Shown here: positions 23,701-33,193 of the stretch, piece after piece
Layout of the letters: each line of letters starts with the position of its first letter
Position numbering within the stretch: position 1 is the first letter of the stretch
DNA from: Zizania palustris
Lineage: Eukaryota > Streptophyta > Magnoliopsida > Poales > Poaceae
Length of the DNA stretch: 64,000 nt
Direction of reading: 5' to 3'
Assembly (NCBI GenBank): GCA_019279435.1
Contig: JAAALK010000289.1
Span: 44,519,164-44,583,163 of the forward strand
Made by a program: the position numbers and the translations under genes
Notes under the pieces: generated by a model
The model's database searches: none
Seen by the model: only the letters and a program-made list of their open reading frames with translations
Told to the model about the DNA's origin: nothing

Positions 23701-24074
23701 TGGCACGCATGACAAATATGCTCACTAGCATCCCTAGAACAAGAGATAGAGGGGGTACTACTGAGCTTAGTCAAAACGTCAACGCCGGGGTGACCAAGCC
23801 GGCGATGCCAGAGAGTGGAGGAAGTGATGGCAGCAAGCACGGGCGTAGGGGAGGCCAAAGGAGGGGCAGCGGAGGGCGGAAGGCGAAGGGTGTAGAGAGG
23901 GCCAGTGCTATCACAACGGAGAAGAGGCCGTCGTGTTGCCAAATCCTTCACCGTCAACCCGCAAGGGTCAAACTCAACGGAACAGGAGTTGTCAGAGGTG
24001 AATTGACGAATAGAAAGAAGATTTGAACAATACCCGGGGCAACAAGAACGTTGGGAAGACAGAAAGAACCACAT
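20748..24074 (-). pseudogene. copia pol: integrase, reverse transcriptase, RNase H
   Basis: One open frame of up to 1,108 codons. It has GAG-pre-integrase (LWHRRLGHPGVDVL), an integrase core with HCDLWTSP, CDNGREF and PQNGKAER (the D-D-E residues), then FGCACYPN and VFLGYSPDHKGY. A Pro/Ala-rich linker follows. RT has WELVPRPSG, KARWVLRGFTQ, QLDVKNAFLHG and the catalytic box LLLYVDDIILT. RNase H has YTDADWAGCPDTRRSTSGY and SSAEAEYRAV, and the end is DIFTKGLPSS. Every catalytic residue I can judge is present. The protease, however, lies in another frame upstream, so the whole cannot be made as one polyprotein. The stop at 20748 is next to the polypurine tract. Confidence 0.88.
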
Positions 24075-25366
24075 GGAGCCGCATCACCCACAGAGGTGAC
24101 CGGAAGAGAGGACCCATTTCCAACCAGGATGGAAGAGGGGTACGATGGGTGGGGCGGCCTTGTGGAAGAAAGAAGATCGACGTGCGGAGTGACATGGAAG
24201 GAGGCTCCCGAGTCGGCCACCCAGTCCATGGAAGTGGGCGGTGGGCAAGAGGATAGCATGCAAGCCGCCTGGTCCCACCCACTGGACCACGGTGCCCAAC
24301 TCGGAGGCGGTGAGTGCAACACCGGTGGAGCCAAGGGCAGAGACAGCAGGTGGTGAGCCGGCCCGGTGAGCAAGGCCGCTGGTGCTGGGGACGACAAAGG
24401 AGCCCCATCAGGAAACTGCCCGGGCCACATGGAAGAAGTGGCGGGGAGACCGGCGGCGCCAAATCGGCACGGGAGGGCAGCCCTGGCGGCCATGGAGGGG
24501 TGGCCGGTGGCGGCGGCCAGGGAGGTGGCTGCAGCCAAGGAGGGCCCGACAGGGGCAGCCATGAAGGGGCCGGCAGCCAGGTAGGTGCCGGCGGCGGCCA
24601 TGGAGGGGGGCGCAGCGGCGACAACGTCCATGGAGGCGGCCAGGCCGAAGGGGGAGGGGCGCCCGGCGGCGGCAGAGGGGATCCCTGCGGCGGCGGCCAT
24701 GGAGGGGCGCGCGGCGTCGGCGGCCAGGGAGGGGGCCAGGCCGAAGGGGAAGGGGAGCACGCCGGTCATGGTGGCGGTGACGGCAGCACCGGCGACGGCA
24801 GCGCCGGCGGCAGTAGGAGGGCCCCCCCAAGGTCGGCCAGAGCATGGCCGTGGCGCGGGGGAGGGGGGCGGCGCCCCCGGGGCCTGGGAGAGGCCGGCGA
24901 GGCCGGCAGCAGCAGGAGGGGGCCCCCCCATGGTCGGCCCCTGCATGGCCGTGGCGGGGGGGAGGGGGGGCGGCACTGTAGTGGTCAGGAGAGGGCCGGG
25001 GGCGGCAGATCCGGCCGCCCCGGCGTCGGTTCCGGGCGGAGCGGGCGGGCCGGCGGCGAAATAGCACGGGGGGAGGCCGGCAGCGGCGGATCCGGCCCCG
25101 CCGGCGTCGAGGCAGGGCGGGGGGAGCCCGGCGGCGCCGGATCGGGCCGCCCCGGCGGCGGATCCGGGCGGGAGAGGGGCGCCAGCGTCGAGGAAGGGCG
25201 GGGGAAGGCCGGTGGCGGCGGAACCCGGCGGGGGGAAGCCGGCGGCGGCAGATCCGGTCGGGAGAGGGGCGGATCCGGCCATGGTGCCGGAACCCAGCCC
25301 ACGAAAAGGGGAGGAGGAGGAGAAGGAGAAGGTGGTGGAGCACGCCGGAGGAGGCGCGACGGCCAT
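24023..25366 (-). pseudogene. copia Pro/Ala-rich ORF with protease tail
   Basis: This frame starts 50-60 bp inside the primer site. It is made of long Pro, Ala, Gly and Ser stretches with loose repeats of the PPPGSAAAG and PSMAAAAG kind. Near its end it becomes familiar: WSSGWDQAACMLSS resembles the tail of grass copia Gag proteins, and WVADSGASFHVTP is the copia protease motif, followed by ILVGNGSSLPVTSVG and NVLVAPGIVQ. No UBN2-type capsid region or CCHC knuckle is visible. After PGIVQ the frame leaves pol: the minus strand reads GTTCAAATCTT where GTTCAAAATCTT is expected, a 1-nt loss. Most of the Gag body seems to have been lost or replaced. Confidence 0.7.
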
Positions 25367-25429
25367 GGAGGCGACGGCAGCGGCGCCGGTGGCAGGAGAG
25401 AAGAGGAGGAGCCTAAGGCTCTGATACCA

Positions 25430-25539
25430 TGTAGGAAGAGATGGATAGATTCCTCTCCCTTGGGTAGGGAGGATAAAAGGGGAGCCTTACAGGAGGAGCC
25501 CACACACCAGGGGCCCCACACACACACAACACTCTAACA
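25430..25539 (-). repeat. 5' LTR of the short-LTR copia element
   Basis: 110 bp; the primer site for initiator-Met tRNA follows directly at 25429-25417. Confidence 0.9.
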
Positions 25540-25578
25540 CATTCGTTGCTCTTCGCAAAGACTTCAGCAGCCACTCGC

Positions 25579-28500
25579 TCAAGTAGACGCACCCCCGCTG
25601 TTAGTTTTCTTGTTTTTTTCCTCCGAATTCTGTAGAATAGACCAAGTTGAAATCCAAAAACAGAATTGTGTCACTAACTCAATCGGATCATTAATTTTTT
25701 TATTTCTAAAGCAAGCATCATTTCTGCATTTCCATATAGTCCAGAAGAAAGCAGCAAGGCCCACTCCAGCTAGTTTCTTAGCTTCTTTTCCCAACTTTTT
25801 AAACCACAACTGCCACACATGTTTCATATCTATGAATGGACCAACATCAAAGCAAACTTTAATCAATCTCCAGACAAAATGAGCAATCACACAGTCGAAA
25901 AACAAATGTTGAACAATTTCTTTCTTTCCACAGAAATGACAATTCATTGAATCCCCCTTCCATCCTCTTTTTTTCAAATTGTCTTTTGTCAAAATTTTGT
26001 TCTTCCTCGTTAACCACAGGAAAATCTTAATTTTCAATGGCACCTTAACAGCCCATATATCATTGACATACTTACTCATATTTTGCATTTTTAAAGCGTT
26101 ATAGAAAGATTTAACACTGAACCTCCCATTTTTTGTCAGGGTCCAATGACATACATCATTCTGATCAGAAAGCCTGATCTTACCACACGTTTCTTTCAAG
26201 CATTTCCAAGTCCTCATTCTATCTCCCAATAGATCTCTTCTAAATTTCACATTGGTATAATTATTTGCCATAGCAGTAGCCACAGAAATGTTTTTGGATA
26301 AAGTAATATCATACAGACCCGGGAAATTATCTGCCAAAGAAAAATAGCCCAACCATTTATCCTCCCAGAAGAGAGTTCTTTTACCATCACCCACTCTCTT
26401 GACACAAAATTGCATGGATAAAGCCTTAATTTTAATCAAGGCACTCCAAAATTGGGAATCACCACTTCTGAATTTAATTTTCGACAAAGGTCTGTTTTTG
26501 ATATATTTTTCTCTTAAGATGTTTTGCCACATTCCTTCTTCATTCTCAAGCTTCCAAAGCCGCTTGCCCAACAAAGCCACATTCATTTTTTGTAAATCTA
26601 AAACTCCCATACCCCCAGCTTCTTTTGGCATGCAAATCACAGGCCAACCAACTAAGTGATATTTTTTCATCCCTTGATCCTCTTGCCACAGTAGTCTAGC
26701 CCTGAAGGAGTCCATTTTTTTCTCGACATACTTTGGAATGGGATAGAAAGACAACATATAGAGAGGGACATTGCTCAAGCAGGCATTCAACAAAATAAGT
26801 CTGCTCCCAATATCTAACAACTTTCCTTTCCAACAGCTCATTTTTCTTTCAATTTTTTCCTCACATTTTTTCCAATCCCCACCCAAAATTTTTGTTTCCT
26901 TAATCGGTAAACCTAAATACTTGAGAGGGAAAGCTCCCAAATTACAAGTAAAAGCCTGGCAGAATTTCTCCTTCCTTTCCTCACTCAAACCTATACAGTA
27001 GACTTCACTCTTATGAAAATTGATCTTAAGACCAGACATTTGCTCAAATAAACACAGAATAAATTTCAAATTTTTCACATTGACTAGATCATCTTGCAGT
27101 AGGAAAATTGTGTCATCAGCATATTGTAAAATGGAAATACCCTCAGGCAGCATATCCTCCCCTAAGCCAGATACAATCCCCCCTTGTACAGCTTTATCCA
27201 CTAGATAAGAGAGAGCATCTGCAGCCAAATCAAAAAGAAGGGGAGACAAGGGATCTCCTTGCCTTAACCCTCTATGAGTTTTAAAGTATGGGCCAATTTT
27301 ATCATTCACCTTGACATTCACCTTGCCACCCATAACAATTCTCATCACCCAATCGTTCCATTTGCTAGGGAATCCCTTAGCTTCCAACATCTGAAATAGA
27401 AATGGCCATTTGATCTTATCATAAGCTTTCTCAAAATCTATTTTTAACAAGACCCCAGATCTTTTTTTAACATGTAGGGTATTCAAAATCTCATGAAGAA
27501 CCACCACACCATCCAATATATATCTTTTTTTAATAAAAGCAGTCTGATTTTTTGAGATAAGATACCCAATCACTTTTTCCAATCTATACATCAGGATTTT
27601 TGTCACAATTTTGAAGCTAACATTTAACAGACAAATGGGCCTGAAATTTTTAATCTGATCTGCATTCTCACATTTTGGGATTAAAGTCACCATACCACAA
27701 TTAAGCCTGTCAATATCATTTCTGCCAATATAGAAATCATCAATGATAGCCATCAAATCAACTTTAACAATCTCCCAAAAAGTTTTGTAGAATTCAATTG
27801 GAAAACCATCAGGACCAGGAGACTTATTGCTTTCCATGCTAAACACAGCTTTTTTAATCTCATTTTCAGTAAAAGGCTTTACCATGTCAACTTTATCTAC
27901 CTCTTTTAGTTGTACCATATTTGCATCTGCAATTTTGATATTAATCCTATCACCTTCCCCAAACAGAGTTTTATAAAACTCTGTGACATGTTCCATCAAT
28001 TGATTTTGATCCTTGATAATGACATTTTCACTTTTCAGATAAGGTATCATATTTTTCCTTCTCCTGCCATTCGCCTTAGCATGGAAGTATTTAGTGTTAC
28101 CATTTCCTTCTAATAAATCTTTCTCTTTACTTCTTTGAATCCACTTAAGATAATCTTCTCTCATTAGATTTCCTAAATTTATTTCAAGATTTTTCCTTTC
28201 AATTCTTTCAGTCCAATTCAGTCCCAGCCTTTCACTTTTCTTGTCTAGCTCAACTATACATTTCATTATATCATCTTTAGTCCTTCTATATTTTCCTTCC
28301 CAATTCATGTTCCACCCTTTTAATTTTTTTCTCAAAGCATTCACTTTTTGTTGCCACTTATCCATATGAGAACCCTCATACTTGGGATTTTGCCAAACTG
28401 TTGCGACTACCTCTTGTAAATCTGGTCTAATTAACCAGCTATTCTCAAAATGAAACGAAGATGTTCTCCCACTATTAATACCAGTGTCAATAAGAAGGGG

Positions 28501-30103
28501 TGAATGATCAGAAAGAATTCTTTCCATAATAATAACTTTGGTCAGAGAGAACATCATCTCCCAATCCACTGTAATCAGGCATCTGTCCAACTTTTCTAGA
28601 GTTGGATCAACATGACCATTACTCCAAGTGTAAAGACCACCCCCCCATACTTATCAAGGCGTCGCTACAGCGTCGCTTAGGCGTCGCTGTAGCGATAAGG
28701 CGGTCGGCGGGGGTAAGGCGTCCCGACGCCTTACCCCCAAGGTGCTCGCCGGGCGCACAGAGGGCCGGGGGCGGCGCAGATCTGGCGCAGGGAGGCCAGA
28801 TCTAGCGCGGAGTGGTGCGCAGCGAGCCGGGCGTGGTGTACATCGGGCGCGGCGAGGTCCTGTGCGGCGCGGAGGGCGGGAGCAGCTGGACGAGAGCACA
28901 AAGAGCTCCCGTGGGCGGCGCACGGCGAGCTCCTGTGGGCGGCGCACGGCGAGCTCCTGTGGGTGGCGCACGGCGAGGTCCTGTGCGGCGTGGAGAGGTC
29001 GGGTGCGAGCTTCGCGCGGGGAGGCCATGTGCAGAGCAGAAGAGGGGAGAGGGGGGGGGGGAAGAGAGGAAGAAATGGCGGCTGGTAGGAGAGGATGAAA
29101 AAAGCTTTGGGGATGGGAGGGGAAGAGAGGAAGAAATGGCGGCTGGTAGGAGAGGATGAAAAAAGCTGGGTATGGGAGGGAAGTTAGGGTTTAGAGATGA
29201 AAAATAATCCAATGGGCCTTAAGTGGGCTGCTGGATCAAAATTGTATAAATTAATAATTAAATTGAACTCTAAATATATCATTAAATATAATTTTAAATG
29301 TATTATTATAATTTTAATTGTGTATATTTAAATTTATAAGACATATAAAGTGAAAATATTGCAATTTGATAGTATATTACTATTTTTATATTGCTATCTT
29401 GCTATTCCTATTTAAAATATATTACTTATCTATCAATATTTTTTTCTAAATCATGTATTTTCTGTGGGCGTAAGGCGTCGCCTCGCCTTACGCCTTACCG
29501 CTTAGGCGGTAAGGCGGTACTCCACCGCCTCGCCTCGCCTTAGCGCCTTAATAACTATGCACCCCCCATCTCTAGCTCTCTAAGATTATTTTGTTCAATT
29601 ATTGCATTGAAAAGAAAACTCCACTTATTGCAACCCCCTTGTTTATTCTTATCCTTATCTTTTCTCAAAATATTAAAATCACCCCCATAGAGGGTAGGAC
29701 CAATGCACTTTCTACAAATTTGAGAGAACTCAATGAGAAACTCCTCTTTATGAACGTGTTGAGCAGTTCCATATATAATTACCAAATTCCAGATATTTTT
29801 GTCCATTTTATTAGCCAGTTTGATTTTTACATAATAAGTTCCCTCCTCATGCTCTAAGATATCCAAGCTATCAATATTAATCCCAACCAGAATACCTCCA
29901 GATCTCCCCTGAGCAGGTGTCCAAACCCAGCTAAAATTTCTCCCAGCACTAAGACTTCTGAGAAACCTTATGGAAAAGTCACTTCTCATAGTCTCTTGTA
30001 AACCAACAAAATCAATTTTATGTTTTTTGCAAACATCTAAGAGATGTTTAACTTTGTTATCATTTCCCAAGCCTCTTATATTCCAAATAAAACCTTTCAT
30101 CAT
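25579..30103 (-). pseudogene. LINE ORF2 (endonuclease-RT), split by a hAT insertion
   Basis: The part 30103-29568 codes the endonuclease: WNIRGLGN, GLQETMRS, LYGGDFNILR. The part 28637-25579 continues with ERILSDHSPLLI, the RT (KSPGPDGFPIEFY, FRPICLLNVSFKIVTK, LRQGDPLSPLLF, catalytic YADD at 27112-27123) and the C-terminal zf-RVT region (VPLKIKIFLWL, CHFCGKKEIVQHLFFDC). Between them is the 914-bp hAT with its 8-bp TSD. Subtracting 922 bp leaves 3,603 nt, exactly 1,201 codons with no other stop or frameshift that I can see. The LINE protein was therefore probably intact when the hAT arrived. Target-primed reverse transcription is the family role. Confidence 0.9.
28646..29559. mobile_element. 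non-autonomous hAT element in the LINE
   Basis: Terminal inverted repeats CATACTTATCAAGGCG and CATAGTTATTAAGGCG match at 14 of 16 positions. The 8-bp duplication CACCCCCC flanks it (28638-28645 and 29560-29567), as for hAT elements. Dense AAGGCG / CGCCTTA words fill both subterminal zones. The left two thirds are GC-rich, with three near-identical 24-bp units around 28905-28980 and a tandem repeat of about 55 bp (29061-29168). The right third is AT-rich. On the minus strand a TGGGCC site II word (29214-29219) and a telo-box (29185-29194) precede the GC-rich part. No transposase is encoded. Confidence 0.88.
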
Positions 30104-30118
30104 CTACTTTTTTTCTTC

Positions 30119-30613
30119 CTAACACATTTCTTTTTTGATTGACCTTAGTGATACTAAGGTTTCCTTTAACACTCTTTTTTTATATTGTTTTTTTATTTGG
30201 AGTTGGGACAAAACAGATTCTGTCCTCTCCAAGTCAGAGTCAACATCATCAGTGTCCACCCCATCTAGCAAATCTTTTTGCACAGGTAAAATATCATGAT
30301 CATCCCCATTCATATCATATTTAGTTTGTGTTTTTTGATGTTCTGCTAAAAAAAGAGCAATCCTAGCCTGTTCCAAACCTTTAATTAGTTCCAAATTTTG
30401 GTCCACTTGTTCAATGGAACAACCCAAAGAAACACCTAATACACTAACCATTTGATGTAAAGAAGCATTGTCATCATGAATAAAAGAAGGTATTTCAGTA
30501 CCTTTGTCCATGAAAGCATTCTGAGCCTCCTTCCTGGAGGTGGCAAGCTCCAATACTGATCTATCTTCCTTCAATTTAAGTCTTGTGCATCTTCTTCTAT
30601 CTTCTTCTTCTTG
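30119..30613 (-). pseudogene. LINE ORF1 C-terminal remnant
   Basis: The open frame (read as EEEDRRRCTRLKLKEDRSV...) lines up with the C-terminal part of ORF1 of the second LINE (EEEEKRRCSRLRMKEDKSV near 35030), including EAQNAF, IPSF, DDNA and VLGVSLGCSI. The N-terminal and zinc-knuckle parts are absent because the element is 5'-truncated at about 30613. It stops at 30119, 16 bp before the ATG of ORF2. The ATG at 30617-30619 probably lies in flanking DNA. Confidence 0.8.
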
Positions 30614-30619
30614 CAACAA

Positions 30620-31301
30620 TTAAAACATATATTTGTTTGGCAGCAAGCAAGTCATGAATCATAAAGAGCATATGTGGCATACCTGATTTAACCAAATTCT
30701 CAGGATGATAGCACATTACCAAGTCCAGTTTTACGCAATGAAAGTTGTCAAACATGTTGGTAGATATCCTGAATGGCGCTAAATATATCTTAACTAATTT
30801 AGCTAAGGCAAATAACTGTTTTAGGAAGCAAATCCCCCTGACTTAGGGGGCAGGTTGGCCTGCCACGCCAGACCTGGCTGTGTCCCTGGCTCAGGTCGGC
30901 GCTGGTAGTGCTGGCCCCATATGAAAAAAGAATTGTGGGAGCAAAAGGAAAAGAAAAGTTGAGCCTAAGGGAAAATAGATCAGAAAGAGCAAATTAATTC
31001 ATATTTCCTTATCTCCTGTTGCTAGTTATGTACCCACGGTACACAGCTCCACCACATGTGAAATAATAATGGCTTGAAATTAGAACAAGGAAATGATGGC
31101 CATCAAATTAAATCATGCTTCCTCAAATGATGAGTTCTGAACATAGGAGGTTCATGGCCTTGTCCCTTGGCAAATATGCAGAGTTATAACAACATTAAGG
31201 CACTATAACTTCCACGTTCTATATATATGTACAAGAAATCAACAATCTACAACACCATATCAATAGGAGTTCCTGTCGAATTTCATCACAGGAATTCAGT
31301 C
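30620..31301. other. intergenic, promoter side of a dead SAUR
   Basis: No ORF recognised. TCTATATATATG near 31218-31229 is a TATA-like box about 80 bp before the SAUR pseudogene ATG at 31302. Confidence 0.4.
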
Positions 31302-31700
31302 ATGATACATCCTAAACATCCAGATCTAGTCCAATTGGCACAGTGATGGCATATGGCTATTACTAGGAAAAGGGTTATGAGTGCTGCAAGGGATAACAAG
31401 ACACTTAAGACTTCAGTTGCAGGTAAGGGCAAATGCATCGTGCTGGCAAGATTTGAGATTCCGTTGGCATACCTCAGCACAATGGTTCTTTGAGAGATTT
31501 TGAGGATTTGTCAAGAAGAGTCTCGGTTCACAAATGCAAGGAGAATCACGCTGCCTTGTGAAGCAACAGTCATGGAATACATAATATGCTTGCTCCAGGG
31601 GAAGGCCAGTGAATATGTGGAGAGGATCATCCATAGCTCTTTATTGGTACCTTACACTAATGTGTACTTTCCCTCTGAAGAAAATGCAACCAGTCATTAG
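31302..31700 (+). pseudogene. SAUR-like pseudogene with premature stops
   Basis: The frame starts MIHPKHPDLVQLAQ, then meets a TGA. It continues with KGKCIVLARFEIPLAYL, a second stop (TGA) in place of a residue after TMVL, then RICQEESRFTNARRITLPCE, ATVMEYIICLLQGKASEYVE and a tail ending at 31698-31700. This matches the SAUR core of the copy at 18258 in order and spacing, with a small loss in the YTADGERF stretch. Two in-frame stops rule out a full protein. Same strand as the intact SAUR genes, but separated from them by the LINE/copia/hAT block, which probably split the cluster. Confidence 0.82.
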
Positions 31701-32800
31701 AAATTTCTTGCTACTGACGGATATGTACCCCCTGTAAATTTACACCAAAGGTTGCATGTAACAGTGTATTTTTGCAAGATGATATCATCTTTTAAAAAAT
31801 AAAGCTTAGTAATCTGATATAAAATTTAGAAATGGATTATGCCATAAAGAATAGTAATCAGGACGACATGACATAGAAGTAAAATACCATCCAAGACAAC
31901 ATAAGCACTTGATGAACAAGTGAACAACTGATACTTGATGAATTAAATAAGATTCAAGAGGCAATGATGCAAGACTACCCTCGCCTTCTTCACAAGTTCA
32001 CATTCAACTTTGTTTCGAACAAACCAAGGCAAGCTATCACAAGCTGACAGTGCGCAGTGTTCGTGTAGCTCCAAGCCACAGGTGAAGAAAGTGTAACGAG
32101 AGATTCAATCCCATCCAAATCGAACCGGGTGAACAGCTATATCTCAATTCCTGATTCTACTGCTTAAGCGTGGTACGGATGTTCAGTTGCAATCTCAAGC
32201 TCAGTCATTTCAATGCCTCGTGTCACGGGGACAAACCCTACATTTACACACCGGCCTGCATGTTCTGCCGGCCCGGCGGCGCGCACGAAGGAGAGGAGAT
32301 CGCGAACGAAGGGAGGCAAATGCTTCACTCTGACTCACGTACCTGAGATACAGTGGGTACACACGCCGAGAAGGTGAGGGAGCGGAGGAAGACGAGGGTG
32401 CCCGCCGATGTCCGCCATGACCGCCGCACTCGCGCGCGTTCACCACTGGGCACTGGACAGCACCCGGAAGAGACTCGAGTCCCGGAGGCAGGCATCACTC
32501 CTTCCAAAAATCACGACAATGTTGTGGAGGAGTCCGCGGTAGCACGATGCGGCGGAGCTCGACCGGCGGCCCTCGCGTAGCTGACAAAAAATTGATAATT
32601 TGTCGTTTTTTAATTACGTCGCTTTTAAGAACGACAAATAAAACTACCTAAGTGAATGCAGTGAACAGACAAAAATGCAAAATCACTACTTGATAGTGAC
32701 AAATTCTCAAATCTCTGTGTATATTTAGAGTTTTGGTACATAAATGTGTATATTTATAGTTATTTTTATTAATAATGATTTATTTACAATGTCTAAGAAT
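31701..32800. other. unassigned intergenic
   Basis: The stretch 32210-32580 is GC-rich with short open frames on both strands that I do not recognise; it could hold a first exon of an unseen gene, but nothing supports that. The remainder is AT-rich. Confidence 0.35.
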
Positions 32801-33193
32801 AAAAAAAATAAAAGGAACCGCCCGCTCCGACCATTCCTCCCACTGTCCACCTCCTCTTCCCGCGAGTGGTCGAAGGCAGCCATCAGCCGGCGAGGGACAC
32901 CGTCATCACCATCATTGTCGTCTTCGCATTGATTACCTATCTCTAGCTGCAAGCATCTCAACGGGCGAACGCACATGTACGTCAGACAACATCCATCTCC
33001 GTCGTCGACCATGGGGATCGGGACCTTGGTGGCCAGGTGTGCGATGGGGGGTTTGAAATCGAAAATGGAGGCTGCGGCACGCAGGGATGGAGGTTTGTTT
33101 TCATCCGGGTTGAAACTGGATACCTGTGCACCAAACTTGGGCTGCAACCTCATGGATGGAAGTTCTCGTATGATTGGGCCGGATTCCTAGAGT

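Larger units (their letters stand above)
20644..25539 (-). mobile_element. Ty1/copia element with 110-bp LTRs, gag-deficient
   Basis: The two LTRs (20644-20753 and 25430-25539) are identical over 110 bp by eye. They begin TGTAGGAAGAG and end ACACTCTAACA. The flanks CATCC (20639-20643) and CATTC (25540-25544) form a TSD with one mismatch. The primer site TGGTATCAGAGCC abuts the 5' LTR (25429-25417). The polypurine tract is GACTGCGGGGGGG next to 20754. Domain order PR-IN-RT-RH is that of copia. Gag is not recognisable: about 1 kb of Pro/Ala-rich sequence takes its place. A 1-nt deletion near 24022 separates PR from the rest of pol. Identical LTRs indicate a recent insertion, so mobilisation by proteins from another copy is likely. 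Confidence 0.92.
20353..30613 (-). mobile_element. L1-type LINE, 5'-truncated, host of two insertions
   Basis: On the minus strand the element runs from an ORF1 tail (30613) through ORF2 (30103-25579) to a 3' end with a 12-base poly(A), seen as poly(T) at 20353-20364. The 3' UTR sequence next to the tail, CATTTCTTAATAGAAATGGG, closely resembles the 3' end of the second LINE (near 39338-39360), which shows that both halves flanking the copia insertion belong together. The short duplication CAACAA (20347-20352 and 30614-30619, perhaps extended by TT) may be the TSD. Without the copia (20644-25539) and hAT (28646-29559) insertions the LINE is about 4.4 kb. It is 5'-truncated, as is common for LINEs. 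Confidence 0.88.

Noticed and set aside
25417..25429. tRNA-like string next to LTRs
   Set aside because: It matches only the 3' end of initiator-Met tRNA and abuts LTRs, so it is a primer site, not a tRNA gene; likewise at 8027 and 53838.
24314..25537. 407-residue Gly/Arg-rich open frame on the plus strand
   Set aside because: Antisense shadow of the Pro/Ala-rich copia ORF; composition explains its length.
32210..32580. First exon of a host gene
   Set aside because: GC-rich and open on both strands, but with no recognisable peptide, promoter or matching downstream exon.
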